A stretch of DNA of 64,000 bases from Alicyclobacillus fastidiosus (lineage in GTDB: Bacteria > Bacillota > Bacilli > Alicyclobacillales > Alicyclobacillaceae): assembly GCF_026651875.1 (NCBI RefSeq), contig NZ_CP104067.1, positions 4,578,501 through 4,642,500 on the forward strand, written 5' to 3'. Position numbers and translations under genes: made by a program. This document shows, piece after piece, positions 1 to 8,319 of the stretch; the stretch's first letter is position 1, and each line of letters begins with the position of its first letter. Below the pieces are notes generated by a model. The model searched no databases. It was not told the origin of the DNA and worked only from the letters and a program-made list of their open reading frames with translations.

Positions 1-919
1 CGACATTCCTCACGTCGACCAACGCATCCAAGGCCGCAACGCCGCCGTCGATCTGGCGCCCGCCGTGATTGGACACCACCACGCCGTCCAGCCCCATTGC
101 CTCCACGCGCGCTGCATCGTCCGGATGGGTGATGCCCTTGACGAGGATCGGCAGGTCGGTCATATCCCGAATTTCGGCGAGCTGCTTCCAGGTGAAGGAG
201 GGATTGACGTAGATCGATAAAAATTCTTGAATGGCTGCTTGCGGGTTTTCGCGAGGTGACTGGGTGAGGCGGGAGCAGAAGGCGGGATCGGATAAAAAGT
301 TCGCCATCCCCTCGCCGTGCAGGAAGGGAAGATAGGCGTGCTGGAGATCGGCTTCGCGCCATCCAAGCATCGTCGTGTCGACGGTGACCACCACAGCGGA
401 ATATCCACTCGCCTGTGCGCGATCTAAGAAACTCCGAATGACATCCGTGTCCTTCCCGGGGTACAACTGAAACCACCGCACCGACGTCCCCATCACTTGT
501 GCCACCTGCTCCAGCGGGACCGATGAGACCGTGCTCAGGATAAACGGGATATCCGCATCTGCGGCGGCCTTCGCGGAGGCCAGTTCGGCATCGCGGTGGA
601 GTATAGCCTGAACCCCAACTGGTGCAAGCAGAAACGGGACGGGAAACTCCATGCCGAGAATCGACACGGACAGATCTCGATCCGCCACATCTCTCATCAT
701 CCTCGAACGAATCCGATAGTGACGAAAGGCTTCACGATTTGCCTTCATCGTGTCCGCCAGTCCCGCTCCCCCCTCGAGATACCCCCAGGCACATTCCCCG
801 AGCATCTGCTGCGCAGCCTGTCTCCAACCGTCTAGTCCCACGGGCCACGGCCAACTGGACTTGCCCTGGGTCGACTCCCCGTACATCCGCATCTGTGCTT
901 CAAACCCGAACTGACTCAT
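1..919 (-). CDS. FMN-dependent alpha-hydroxy-acid oxidase / lactate 2-monooxygenase-like (3' end outside window)
   Basis: Read on the minus strand from ATG at 919-917, with a GGGAGGAG-type ribosome binding site just upstream, this frame is open to the window edge (about 306 codons). The translation has the features of the FMN-dependent alpha-hydroxy-acid dehydrogenase family: an early AWGYLEGGAG block, LLAPVGVQAI, FILSTVSSVP, RWFQLYPGKD, the lysine block LVKGITHPDDA and the active-site block VVSNHGGRQIDGG containing the catalytic His. Members oxidise lactate, glycolate or similar 2-hydroxy acids with FMN in the cytoplasm. The FMN phosphate-binding C-terminus lies beyond the window. It is transcribed in the same direction as the sedolisin but separated from it by a strong terminator, so it is probably its own unit. 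Substrate cannot be told from sequence. Confidence 0.9.
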   Translation of the reverse strand, partial: MSQFGFEAQMRMYGESTQGKSSWPWPVGLDGWRQAAQQMLGECAWGYLEGGAGLADTMKANREAFRHYRIRSRMMRDVADRDLSVSILGMEFPVPFLLAPVGVQAILHRDAELASAKAAADADIPFILSTVSSVPLEQVAQVMGTSVRWFQLYPGKDTDVIRSFLDRAQASGYSAVVVTVDTTMLGWREADLQHAYLPFLHGEGMANFLSDPAFCSRLTQSPRENPQAAIQEFLSIYVNPSFTWKQLAEIRDMTDLPILVKGITHPDDAARVEAMGLDGVVVSNHGGRQIDGGVAALDALVDVRNV

Positions 920-1061
920 GGTTCTTCTCCTCCCGCCCCACGATGAATGCGCTTTCCACTATCATACCGCAGATCCCTTTCAGAGGGGCGGTCAAGTCGC
1001 GAGGACGGTGGGCCAGTTCGGAATCGCAAACGAAGTGACAACCAGATGGCTCTCCCACTGA

Positions 1062-1107
1062 CAAAATGGGACGGGTGGGGGTTACGGTCCCCCGCCCGTC
1101 CCATTGT
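1062..1107 (-). terminator. Rho-independent terminator after the sedolisin gene
   Basis: Positions 1066-1104 form a GC-rich hairpin: a 16-bp stem beginning ATGGGACGGG, with one G-T wobble, around a 6-nt loop. On the minus strand it is followed by TTTTGTC. It lies 44 nt past the sedolisin stop codon and before the next minus-strand gene. Confidence 0.85.
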
Positions 1108-1150
1108 CATCGGGAAAACAAGCGCCATTGTGCCCCTGTACCCACATCCT

Positions 1151-2809
1151 CTAGGTCGTGCTACCAGCGGAGCGGAGCAAGTTCACCAACTTTGTGCCAT
1201 TGGGGCTGCCGAGTCCGGTACAGGCATCCCAGCCTGGTCGAGCTTGGTACGCTCCGTCTGTCCCATTGACATCGTTATTTCCGCTGGTGATGTCGTGAAA
1301 TGCGCCGTCTGCGCTCGGCAGCCCGTAGAGAATCGGGTTGAGAAAGCCGACCGGATGGCCAAGTGTATGATTCGCGATGGCGATGAGCCCGGCCCAAAGC
1401 GGTGCGACGGCGCTGGTTCCACCAATCGCTAACGTCTGCCCATCGACGAGCACCTGATAGCCGGTGTCCGGGTCGGCGTCGCCTGCGACGTCGGGTACGC
1501 CCCGCCCCACGTGTCCACCCGGATTTGCCGACGGCGGAACGTTCGCGTTCGATTGCCAACTGGGCAGAGGGAATACGGCACTGACCCCGCCGCCGGAGGC
1601 GCCGCCAGTCGACCCGTCGTTCCACACCACCTCACTCAAAATGGTGCCGTTCGATGCTGTGAGACGCGTACCACCGCACGCCAGCACGTAGGGAGAGGAA
1701 GCCGGAAAGTCGACGTGGACTTCACCGTCGTCGACACTGTCCGCAGATCCGTCATCCCCGGATGCACAACAGACCGTAACGCCTAAGGCCGCGGCATCCT
1801 GAAAGGCACTATTCATCGCCTGCATCGCCTGCTCGGTCCACGTGCTCTCCGCCCCGCCCCAACTGATCGAGAGTACGGAGGGCTTGTTTGTCGTGTCGTG
1901 CATGGCCGTGGTGATGGCGTTCAGGAATCCTGCGTCCGTGTTCGGCGCAAAGTACACTACAATCTTAGCGCCGGGTGCGACGGAGGCTGCTACTTCAATG
2001 TCGAGATCGACTTCGCCGTCCGGGCCATTCGCGTCGCCGGTTGGCTGGTTGGTCGCCCCGTCGACAGAGACGGAGGATATGGTTGGCGTGGGAACGCCAA
2101 GGCTGGAGAAGTATTCCTGGAGGGCGTCGAGGTGATACCCTCCACCGAGCTCGATGATGCCGATACACTGGTCGTTGCACGTGATGTTCTCTGGAAAATT
2201 ATATAGCTGAGCCACTTCCGGAGGGGTATAGGACGTTTGTGCGGCCAAGGCCCGTGTTTCTACCACTTCTCCGTGGTGGATGCGGAAATGGGGTTTCGTC
2301 TGTGGCCGGTTGTCGAGCCCCAACACTGCCACCACGATGTCGGACAGAGGGGCAGGGATGTGAATGGCGCCGGTGTGACCTCGGTACTTAAAATCTGGGT
2401 GCTCATACATTGCGAGTTCAACCCCAAACGCCTCGTTGAAGGACGTCGTCGTGCCGGACAACCCCACGGTTCCTGCGGCTGAATTCACTCGCTCCACCGT
2501 CAGACCGTGGTCCTTCGCAAAATCCTCTACCATTTTCAGGTCGTCGGCAGCCACCCCGTGGGCCGCCGCAAACTCCTCGCGGCTCATGTGACGGCGCTTC
2601 GCGAGGGGCACATCGCTCAGTTTTGCAACCGCCTGGGCAAGCGTTGCAGATGAGCGGCGACGCAGCACCATCGTCACCAAAATGCGTTCGTCGAGATCTG
2701 CGGGACCGACGTGTCTTGCGCCAGGGACAGCCTTGCGCTCGCTTCCGAGGATGGGCGTGTCTGCTCCACGTTCGCTAGATTGCATAGAACTCTTGTCCAA
2801 ACACATCAT
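1151..2809 (-). CDS. Kumamolisin-type sedolisin (S53 serine-carboxyl peptidase precursor)
   Basis: A 552-residue pro-enzyme. Residues about 40-170 form the pro-kumamolisin activation domain and the mature enzyme probably begins near Ala189 (AAQTSYTPPEVAQ). The catalytic Glu266 and Asp270 lie in GEVDLDIEVA, the oxyanion Asp352 in ASGDDGS, and the nucleophile Ser466 in GGTSAVAP. With an offset of 188 these match kumamolisin Glu78, Asp82, Asp164 and Ser278 exactly. The C-terminal calcium site (DITSGNND ... GWDACTGLGSP) is also present. The family digests proteins at acid pH and is typical of acidophilic Alicyclobacillus and relatives. No classical N-terminal signal peptide is visible, as in kumamolisin. 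The start is ATG-ATG with AAAGGAG almost abutting it, so the second ATG or the TTG two codons later may be used. A MarR gene lies upstream in the same direction. Confidence 0.95.
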   Translation of the reverse strand: MMCLDKSSMQSSERGADTPILGSERKAVPGARHVGPADLDERILVTMVLRRRSSATLAQAVAKLSDVPLAKRRHMSREEFAAAHGVAADDLKMVEDFAKDHGLTVERVNSAAGTVGLSGTTTSFNEAFGVELAMYEHPDFKYRGHTGAIHIPAPLSDIVVAVLGLDNRPQTKPHFRIHHGEVVETRALAAQTSYTPPEVAQLYNFPENITCNDQCIGIIELGGGYHLDALQEYFSSLGVPTPTISSVSVDGATNQPTGDANGPDGEVDLDIEVAASVAPGAKIVVYFAPNTDAGFLNAITTAMHDTTNKPSVLSISWGGAESTWTEQAMQAMNSAFQDAAALGVTVCCASGDDGSADSVDDGEVHVDFPASSPYVLACGGTRLTASNGTILSEVVWNDGSTGGASGGGVSAVFPLPSWQSNANVPPSANPGGHVGRGVPDVAGDADPDTGYQVLVDGQTLAIGGTSAVAPLWAGLIAIANHTLGHPVGFLNPILYGLPSADGAFHDITSGNNDVNGTDGAYQARPGWDACTGLGSPNGTKLVNLLRSAGSTT

Positions 2810-2849
2810 TCTCCTTTCTGGTTGAGAGAAATGAGACGACTGATTGAGT

Positions 2850-2870
2850 ATTCATGATAACATAATGAAT
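2850..2870. promoter_or_regulatory. Inverted repeat upstream of the sedolisin, possible MarR operator
   Basis: A perfect ATTCAT-N9-ATGAAT inverted repeat lies 41 nt upstream of the sedolisin start, in the 260-nt gap after the marR-like gene. Size and AT content fit a MarR-family operator, but assignment rests only on position. Confidence 0.35.
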
Positions 2871-3069
2871 CTTAAAATAGCTCTCAGTTGAACGAATTCA
2901 GAACGGGGGATTTCCTGCCGGTTCGCTGGATGTGCGCAGCGGCCTTTACTGATTTGTGCTGGCCGCCGGGCGGGTACGTGCGAATGACCACTTTGATTTC
3001 TCATGTGACCAACAGGCCGTTGTCGCTCATGATCTAAGTCCGCCCGCACCCGCCCGCGACGACAGTCCC

Positions 3070-3555
3070 CTAGCGGGATTCGCTGTCGAGGATGGTGTCG
3101 ACATCGGCGGTGGCTGCGACCTCCGCCAGTTTTTCTAACGTGTTGAGCAGTTGCTCTACCTCATTTTGCAGGAGTTGAGCCAGATGATGATCAACCAGGC
3201 GGTTGTGCATGTCCACGGCGTCGTCAATCACAGATCGGGCGAAATCGGTCAACACCACATTGACCACTCGACGATCCTCCGTGTCTCGCTCCCGACTGAC
3301 GTATCCATTATTCTCTAATCGATCCAGCATCACGGTGATGGCGCTCGGCTTCACGTCCATCTTCCCCGCCAATTCCGAGACGGTGCATCGATCAGACTGA
3401 CGAATGTGATAAAGCATGAAGATCTGTCCTCTGGTCAATCCCTCGATTCGGGCCACAACAGGCTCGGCAATGCTCTTTCCAAGCTTGTGCAACGCCAATT
3501 GCAACCGCCCTACGGCGGGGCTGAGCGCATTGGTCAACTGCGGTTCCTCCTCCAT
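3070..3555 (-). CDS. MarR-family transcriptional regulator
   Basis: A 161-residue protein with the MarR winged-helix layout: N-terminal dimerisation helices, then the recognition region TVSELAGKMDVKPSAITVMLDRLENNGYVSRERDTEDRRVVNVVLT (about residues 58-100), whose wing carries the conserved D-RR motif, and C-terminal dimerisation helices. MarR proteins usually repress a neighbouring efflux or stress gene and release DNA on binding a small aromatic ligand or on cysteine oxidation. The protein has no Cys, which argues against thiol sensing. It is upstream of and co-directional with the sedolisin and divergent from the flavoprotein gene at 3750. Either may be its target. Confidence 0.9.
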   Translation of the reverse strand: MEEEPQLTNALSPAVGRLQLALHKLGKSIAEPVVARIEGLTRGQIFMLYHIRQSDRCTVSELAGKMDVKPSAITVMLDRLENNGYVSRERDTEDRRVVNVVLTDFARSVIDDAVDMHNRLVDHHLAQLLQNEVEQLLNTLEKLAEVAATADVDTILDSESR

Positions 3556-3749
3556 GCAGGATCACCTGAATGAAATTTAACGGGTCAACATTTAAACCAT
3601 AGAAATGCAGCGCTACAGAGTCAATCATTTTAAAGACTAAAATAATACCAATTCCCTTCGATTCACGAATTGTTCACACCCCTACCCAATTTTGCGGTTT
3701 GAAGGCGAACACTTCGGGCACGGTAAGAAAAGCTGAAAGGAGAATGGCC

Positions 3750-4649
3750 TTGCTATACGACTGTCTGATCATCGGCGGCGGCATCGCGGGGTTGCAGGCC
3801 GCCATTCAACTTGGACGCTATCGACACACCATCTTGGTGATTGATTCGAATTCGGGTCGCTCAAATATTTGCCGTGCATATCACAACATTCTTGGTTGGC
3901 CAGACGGCGTAAGTGGCCCCGATTTGCGGCGAATGGGCCGGGCGCAGGCCGAGGCATGTGGCGTCGAATTCGTTCAGGCAGAGGTGACGCACGCCTCGCT
4001 CCACGACGAGACGTTTCGGGTTGAAACCAGCACGGGTGCAATCCACCAAGCCAAAAACATCCTCATCGCCACGGGGCTCGTCGACCGAATTCCGGACATA
4101 GAAGGCATCCACTCCTGTCTAGGTGCAAGCGTCTACGTGTGCCCTGACTGCGATGGGTACGAAATTATCGGTCATCCCACGGTCGTCATCGGTTCCGGGG
4201 ACATCGGTGCCCACATGGCCCTGACTCTTTCGTACTGGTGCGACGACCTCACGTACATCGATCACGAACGAACAGGCATCGACTCCGCGCATCGAGAGGA
4301 ACTTCAAAACAAACGTATCCCGTATATCGACGTCCCAGTTCAACAGGTCCTCGCGGATGGGCCAGCCGTTTCTGGGGTTGAACTCGCGAATGGACGGCGT
4401 ATGCAATTTGAACGTGGCTTTGTGGCCTTCGGCGGCAACGTCGTCCGGTCCCAACTCGCTGTCGACTTAGGCGTCACCGTCCTCAAGAACAAGCACATCC
4501 CCGTCGACGCGCGCACCAAAGAGACCAACGTGCAGGGCGTCTGGGCCGCTGGGGACGTCGTGGCACACTCCGAACAGGTGACCATCTCGATGGGCGATGG
4601 CGCCCAAGCGGCCATTTGGATTCACAAGCGCCTGATGAAGCACTCCTAG
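3750..4649 (+). CDS. Thioredoxin reductase-like NAD(P)/FAD-dependent oxidoreductase
   Basis: A two-dinucleotide-domain flavoprotein of about 300 residues. It has an FAD motif CLIIGGGIAGLQAA at the N-terminus, the ATG motif in ILIATGLVDRIP, the redox pair CPDCDGYE near residue 130, an NAD(P) motif VVIGSGDIGAHMA, and the C-terminal FAD block GVWAAGDV. CxxC with DGYE is characteristic of TrxR-like disulfide reductases outside classical TrxB. The frame opens at TTG 3699, but the AAAGGAG ribosome site ends at 3742: it leaves only 1 nt before ATG 3744 and 7 nt before TTG 3750, so the TTG fits best. ATG 3744 is the alternative. The gene is divergent from marR. Its electron acceptor is not predictable. 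Confidence 0.85.
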   Translation: MLYDCLIIGGGIAGLQAAIQLGRYRHTILVIDSNSGRSNICRAYHNILGWPDGVSGPDLRRMGRAQAEACGVEFVQAEVTHASLHDETFRVETSTGAIHQAKNILIATGLVDRIPDIEGIHSCLGASVYVCPDCDGYEIIGHPTVVIGSGDIGAHMALTLSYWCDDLTYIDHERTGIDSAHREELQNKRIPYIDVPVQQVLADGPAVSGVELANGRRMQFERGFVAFGGNVVRSQLAVDLGVTVLKNKHIPVDARTKETNVQGVWAAGDVVAHSEQVTISMGDGAQAAIWIHKRLMKHS

Positions 4650-4727
4650 GATCCGGCAAATGCCACACCCTCCACTCGCCGCGCTCGCATACTGTGGTAG
4701 CGCACGAGTAGGAGGAGGAGTGTTAAA

Positions 4728-5072
4728 ATGGCGGATGGACCAGAGTCCACGACGCTACAGGACAATTGTCTACGTGTGATCCAGGAACTGCTGGAGCGAG
4801 GACTCGCAAACGTCCACGGGTTGGAACAGACATTGCTTCGCGAGGCCATCCGGCGAGCGTACCCGCGACTCGAATCGCGAATCCGGGCGGCTTCCGTTGA
4901 ACAAATCACCGAAGAAATCGAGTATCTGCGGGCCAAGTTGAACGAAATTTCACCCGAGGAACCAGCGGTCAATCCCAAAGGCGTGGCGAAGCGAGCAAAG
5001 AGGCGGGCGGCAAAGTCAAACCGACCTAGCGCACGAACCACTGGGCGGCCTCAGCCGCGAGCTACACGATGA
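4728..5072 (+). CDS. Hypothetical protein, basic C-terminal tail
   Basis: A 114-residue protein preceded by AGGAGGAGG with good spacing to ATG 4728. The first 80 residues are predicted helical (LQDNCLRVIQELLERGLANV, then EQITEEIEYLRAKLNE), and the last 35 are rich in Lys, Arg, Ala and Pro, which suggests nucleic-acid binding or a disordered tail. No family is recognised. It lies 78 nt after the flavoprotein gene in the same direction and is followed by a perfect hairpin, so it may close that transcript. Confidence 0.65.
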   Translation: MADGPESTTLQDNCLRVIQELLERGLANVHGLEQTLLREAIRRAYPRLESRIRAASVEQITEEIEYLRAKLNEISPEEPAVNPKGVAKRAKRRAAKSNRPSARTTGRPQPRATR

Positions 5073-5146
5073 CGACCCAGGGGGACGCGTGGGGCGAGGC
5101 GCCATCAAATGCTGCACCATGTATAGATCTGACCGCTCATCGCCGG

Positions 5147-5185
5147 ACAGAGAAATAGAGTACCGGACGTACTCTATTTCTCTGT
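5147..5185. terminator. Perfect 17-bp inverted repeat, likely terminator
   Basis: Arms at 5147-5163 (starting ACAGAGAAATAGAG) and 5169-5185 are perfectly complementary around a 5-nt loop. It sits between the gene ending at 5072 and the MFS gene. The following T-run is short, so an operator role for the exporter cannot be excluded. Confidence 0.6.
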
Positions 5186-5333
5186 TTGTGTCGACAGACC
5201 GATATCGGTACACACCCCCGTCGCTCCAATCGTCCCACCGATAGTTCTTTCTGAAATTTTGCCCTCTATGGTATTTCGACCACAAAAATAAGTGAATTGG
5301 GCGTAGAATAATTGGAAAACACAGAGGGCTGGT

Positions 5334-6551
5334 GTGGGCATGGAAGTGTGGAAGAGAAACTTGGTCATCCTATGGATTGGATCCTTCATCACGTCGGCCA
5401 GTTTCTCGATGGTCATTCCGTTTTTGTCGCTATTTTTGACGCAAATTGGCGTACATACCCACTTGGCCCTGTGGTCTGGCGCGCTCTACAGCGCGGCGTT
5501 CTTGGCCGGTGCCATCGCATCGCCGTATTGGGGCTCCCTCGCCGACAGGTACGGGCGAAAGCCGATGATCGTCCGGGCGGGCATTGCACTGTTCCTCGTG
5601 TACGTCCTCACCGCGTTCGTCACAAATCCATACGAGCTGTTGGGGCTGCGCCTAATGCAGGGACTACTCTCGGGATACATCCCAGGGGCCATTGCGCTTG
5701 TCGGAACCAACACGCCGGAGAAACGAGTCGGATTTGCGCTTTCGATGATCTCGGCCGCAACGGCGACGGGGGGGATTGTCGGGCCGCTCATCGGCGGCGT
5801 GATCGCTCGAATTTGGAGCAACCGCATCGCTTTCGCCAGCGCGGGCGTGCTCGTGGCCCTCTCGACTATCTTAGTCATTTTGTGGGTGCGAGAAGAAAAG
5901 TTCGTACCGGCGGCACATCGTTCTTCCGTGGTTGGCGCGTTTCGCGATGCCGTTCACAACAAACCTCTGCTTTCGGCACTCATGCTGAATATGTTTACGG
6001 CCTTTTCCATCATGACCGTAGAACCCGTCATCACGCTTTACATCGCGCAGTTGAATCACACGACAACAAACGCTTCGTTCATCGCCGGGATCGTGTTTTC
6101 GATTTCGGGTATCGCGAGCGTCGTGTTCGCGCCCGTGTGGGGGAAACTTGCGGATAAGATCGGCTTTACGAAAGTACTTTTATTCGGACTATTTGGCGGG
6201 GCCGTATGGACCTTCATGCAGTTGCCGTTTCACAACGTCTGGGCGTTTGCCGGCGTTCGCTTTATCTATGGCGCCTTTTTCTGTGCCGTGTTTCCGGCGA
6301 TTAATGGGCTCGTGGTCAAATCGACCGACCCCGACTTTCGCGGTCGCGCTTTCGGCTTGAACCAGACGGCGAACCAGATAGGAAACATGCTTGGTCCGAC
6401 TGTCGGCGGCCTGGTGGCTGACGTGCTCTCCATTCACGGCGTGTTTTGGGTCACCGGCGCACTCCTCACAGCCGTTTCGACGATCTCAGTCCTGTTTACG
6501 AAGTCGACGCTCAGCTCCACGCCATCGGCCGTTCACCGCGAGTCGACGTAA
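5334..6551 (+). CDS. MFS multidrug-type exporter (MdtG-like)
   Basis: A 405-residue membrane protein with about 12 hydrophobic segments. It has the MFS drug:H+ antiporter signature in loop 2-3 (GSLADRYGRKPMIV), its repeat in loop 8-9 (GKLADKIGFTKVL), and a motif-C-like GGIVGPLIGGVIA in TM5. The N-terminus (NLVILWIGSFITSASFSMVIPF) resembles MdtG-type exporters. It probably uses the proton gradient to expel small molecules; the substrate is unknown. The frame starts with GTG 5334, which is 5 nt after GAGGG; ATG 5340 is an alternative. The gene appears monocistronic, with hairpins before and after it. Confidence 0.88.
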   Translation: MGMEVWKRNLVILWIGSFITSASFSMVIPFLSLFLTQIGVHTHLALWSGALYSAAFLAGAIASPYWGSLADRYGRKPMIVRAGIALFLVYVLTAFVTNPYELLGLRLMQGLLSGYIPGAIALVGTNTPEKRVGFALSMISAATATGGIVGPLIGGVIARIWSNRIAFASAGVLVALSTILVILWVREEKFVPAAHRSSVVGAFRDAVHNKPLLSALMLNMFTAFSIMTVEPVITLYIAQLNHTTTNASFIAGIVFSISGIASVVFAPVWGKLADKIGFTKVLLFGLFGGAVWTFMQLPFHNVWAFAGVRFIYGAFFCAVFPAINGLVVKSTDPDFRGRAFGLNQTANQIGNMLGPTVGGLVADVLSIHGVFWVTGALLTAVSTISVLFTKSTLSSTPSAVHREST

Positions 6552-6554
6552 GGT

Positions 6555-6589
6555 GACAGGCGGCAAGTCGTCAGGACATGCCGCCTGTC
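6555..6589 (+). terminator. Hairpin after the MFS gene
   Basis: GACAGGCGGCA (6555-6565) pairs perfectly with TGCCGCCTGTC (6579-6589). It starts a few nt after the MFS stop codon. There is no T-tract, so its termination strength is uncertain. Confidence 0.5.
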
Positions 6590-6705
6590 GTCGCGTACCT
6601 GCCCACTTTCGCAAGAACACTGAAGCCCTACAACTGTATAATTATCAGCAATCACTGCGCAGACTTATGAGATTTTCGCCCCGTATAGTTTAACAACGAA
6701 TTCAG

Positions 6706-7338
6706 TTAGTCCGCTTTAGTTCTCATATCTGCAATACGTTGGAAAGCTGTCGGTGATCGACCATCTTCTAATCTCTTTCTGATGAAGTCAGCACACTCCT
6801 CGGAACTGAGCTGTGAGGTGTCGACCTCCAGGTCATAGATGCCTGGCACATGAACCGACTCCTGCCACAACACAACAGGCCGCGGCACAGATCCGTCCTC
6901 AGCATAACCCATATTCCACGTAGCGATCCTTCGTTCCATCACCGTCTCTAGTGGGCATCTCACGCCCACAAGCAGAACAGGCAGATCCTTTAGTATTTCC
7001 GCACATTTCGGGAGAATGTTTCGCGATTGGGAGTATACATCGTGATGCCAGACATCCACCACTACGTTTATCCCCAGACGACTGTGCACAGCAATGGACT
7101 CATACATAGCACGATACAAGGTCACGATGAGAGGCTCAAGATCAGGGCGTTCTCCCCCGGGACGAAGACCGATGCCAGGCTGGTAGCGCTCGGGAGTCAT
7201 TTTCTTAAATTGACTACCTCCTAGATTCAGCCACACACCATCAAACGTGTTCTGGATCACGGTAGCAATGCTGGTCTTCCCAGATCGCGGAGTACCATTC
7301 AGGATAACTATCTGTCCGGGTTTATTTTCGTGTGCCAC
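6706..7338 (-). CDS. Chloramphenicol phosphotransferase-like kinase
   Basis: A 210-residue P-loop protein. The Walker A motif is GTPRSGKT (residues 15-22), followed by a GVWLNLGGSQFKK block. The GINVVVDVWHHD segment supplies the acidic residue expected in the chloramphenicol phosphotransferase (CPT) fold, and VRCPLETVMERR is the typical lid region. CPT enzymes phosphorylate the primary hydroxyl of chloramphenicol, but many homologues have unknown substrates. The longer frame begins at 7401, but GGAGG at 7346-7350 is 7 nt before GTG 7338, which is preferred. It converges on the MFS gene. Confidence 0.8.
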   Translation of the reverse strand: MAHENKPGQIVILNGTPRSGKTSIATVIQNTFDGVWLNLGGSQFKKMTPERYQPGIGLRPGGERPDLEPLIVTLYRAMYESIAVHSRLGINVVVDVWHHDVYSQSRNILPKCAEILKDLPVLLVGVRCPLETVMERRIATWNMGYAEDGSVPRPVVLWQESVHVPGIYDLEVDTSQLSSEECADFIRKRLEDGRSPTAFQRIADMRTKAD

Positions 7339-7419
7339 ACGTGTCCCTCCATGCACCTTGTCTATACTGCGGGGCGTGTCGATGCCACACAAGCAATACA
7401 AGCTCCTTCTCGTGCTGGA

Positions 7420-8319
7420 TGCGAATTAAGTTCGGAGATGTACTACAGAGTTGAAGTTAGCATGAGATTTTTAGATAATGTAGTCTATATTCTCAGTTTA
7501 TTTTTCGGTATCATAAAACTCGAAGGAGATTTGCTGCTCTTAAGTCCTATGTCGCTTAACTGCCCATAAGCTCAATACCAGAAGCGGAACAAAGATGCAT
7601 GTTCATGCAAACCAGCTACTTGCGGATTCTTCAACTAACTCCCGTTCAAGAAGTCCATGACTTGGCTTTGTTCCCGTGAATTGTTGTTTCTGAGCGGAAA
7701 TTGTGTAAGATGCCTACAATCCGATCTCAATGGCTTAATATATCCCCTTGTGGTACCAAACTCACATATCTTTCGTAGTACTCTGGATATCCGTTAGATA
7801 ATGGTCGTGTACGCACCTGACTCCTTAATTTCGGTTGCTTGCTCTCATAGGAAGCAATGGCTGTGCTGTCGATGGCAAGGTGTGTTCCGTCAATGATACC
7901 AGCGTCTTTGCACTGATATGGTGAACTACATCAGGTATCTAATTTGTTTGTGGCTGATAGCAGCGTATTACCACCGTACATTGGGGGAACAAATCCCGCC
8001 TTAACGATTGTTGCGGTGGCGATCCGAACAGCAGATTATATTCTTTACCGATTAAAAAATTGAACGCTGTAAATTAGAGGAATGCTTATGGAAATAGGAA
8101 TCAACAGGCCTATACGAAACTAACAAATTCGACTCCAGTATTCACAGTGCATCAATACAAGAGCCGAATCTGTCACCTATATATACCATGTTTCAGCTAC
8201 GAAACATGAATTGACTTTTCTACCCGATAATCCAGATCTTCGAGCTGTCTCAAATGGACGTATTTAGGAACGTGGGACAAGGATGAGCACTCTATCGTTG
8301 CTTCTTACACAAAGCCAAG
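7420..8319. other. 900-nt region without an intact gene
   Basis: AT-rich sequence between the phosphotransferase and the dehydratase operon. The only recognisable content is a transposase scrap at about 7809-7918. A short inverted repeat (CATGTTTC ... GAAACATG, about 8189-8210) lies downstream of the dehydratase stop codon and could end that transcript. Confidence 0.5.
7809..7918 (-). pseudogene. Fragment of a DUF772-type transposase
   Basis: Minus-strand translation gives CKDAGIIDGTHLAIDSTAIA followed by SYESKQPKLRSQ. This matches the transposase broken at 25458-25907 (CKDSGIIDGTHLAIDSTAIG). Only about 36 codons around the first catalytic Asp remain, so it is a relic of the same IS family. 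Confidence 0.75.

Noticed and set aside
5312..6157. 281-codon open frame overlapping the MFS gene
   Set aside because: Same strand, different phase; Arg/His-rich translation without any domain; it is a shadow of the MFS gene.
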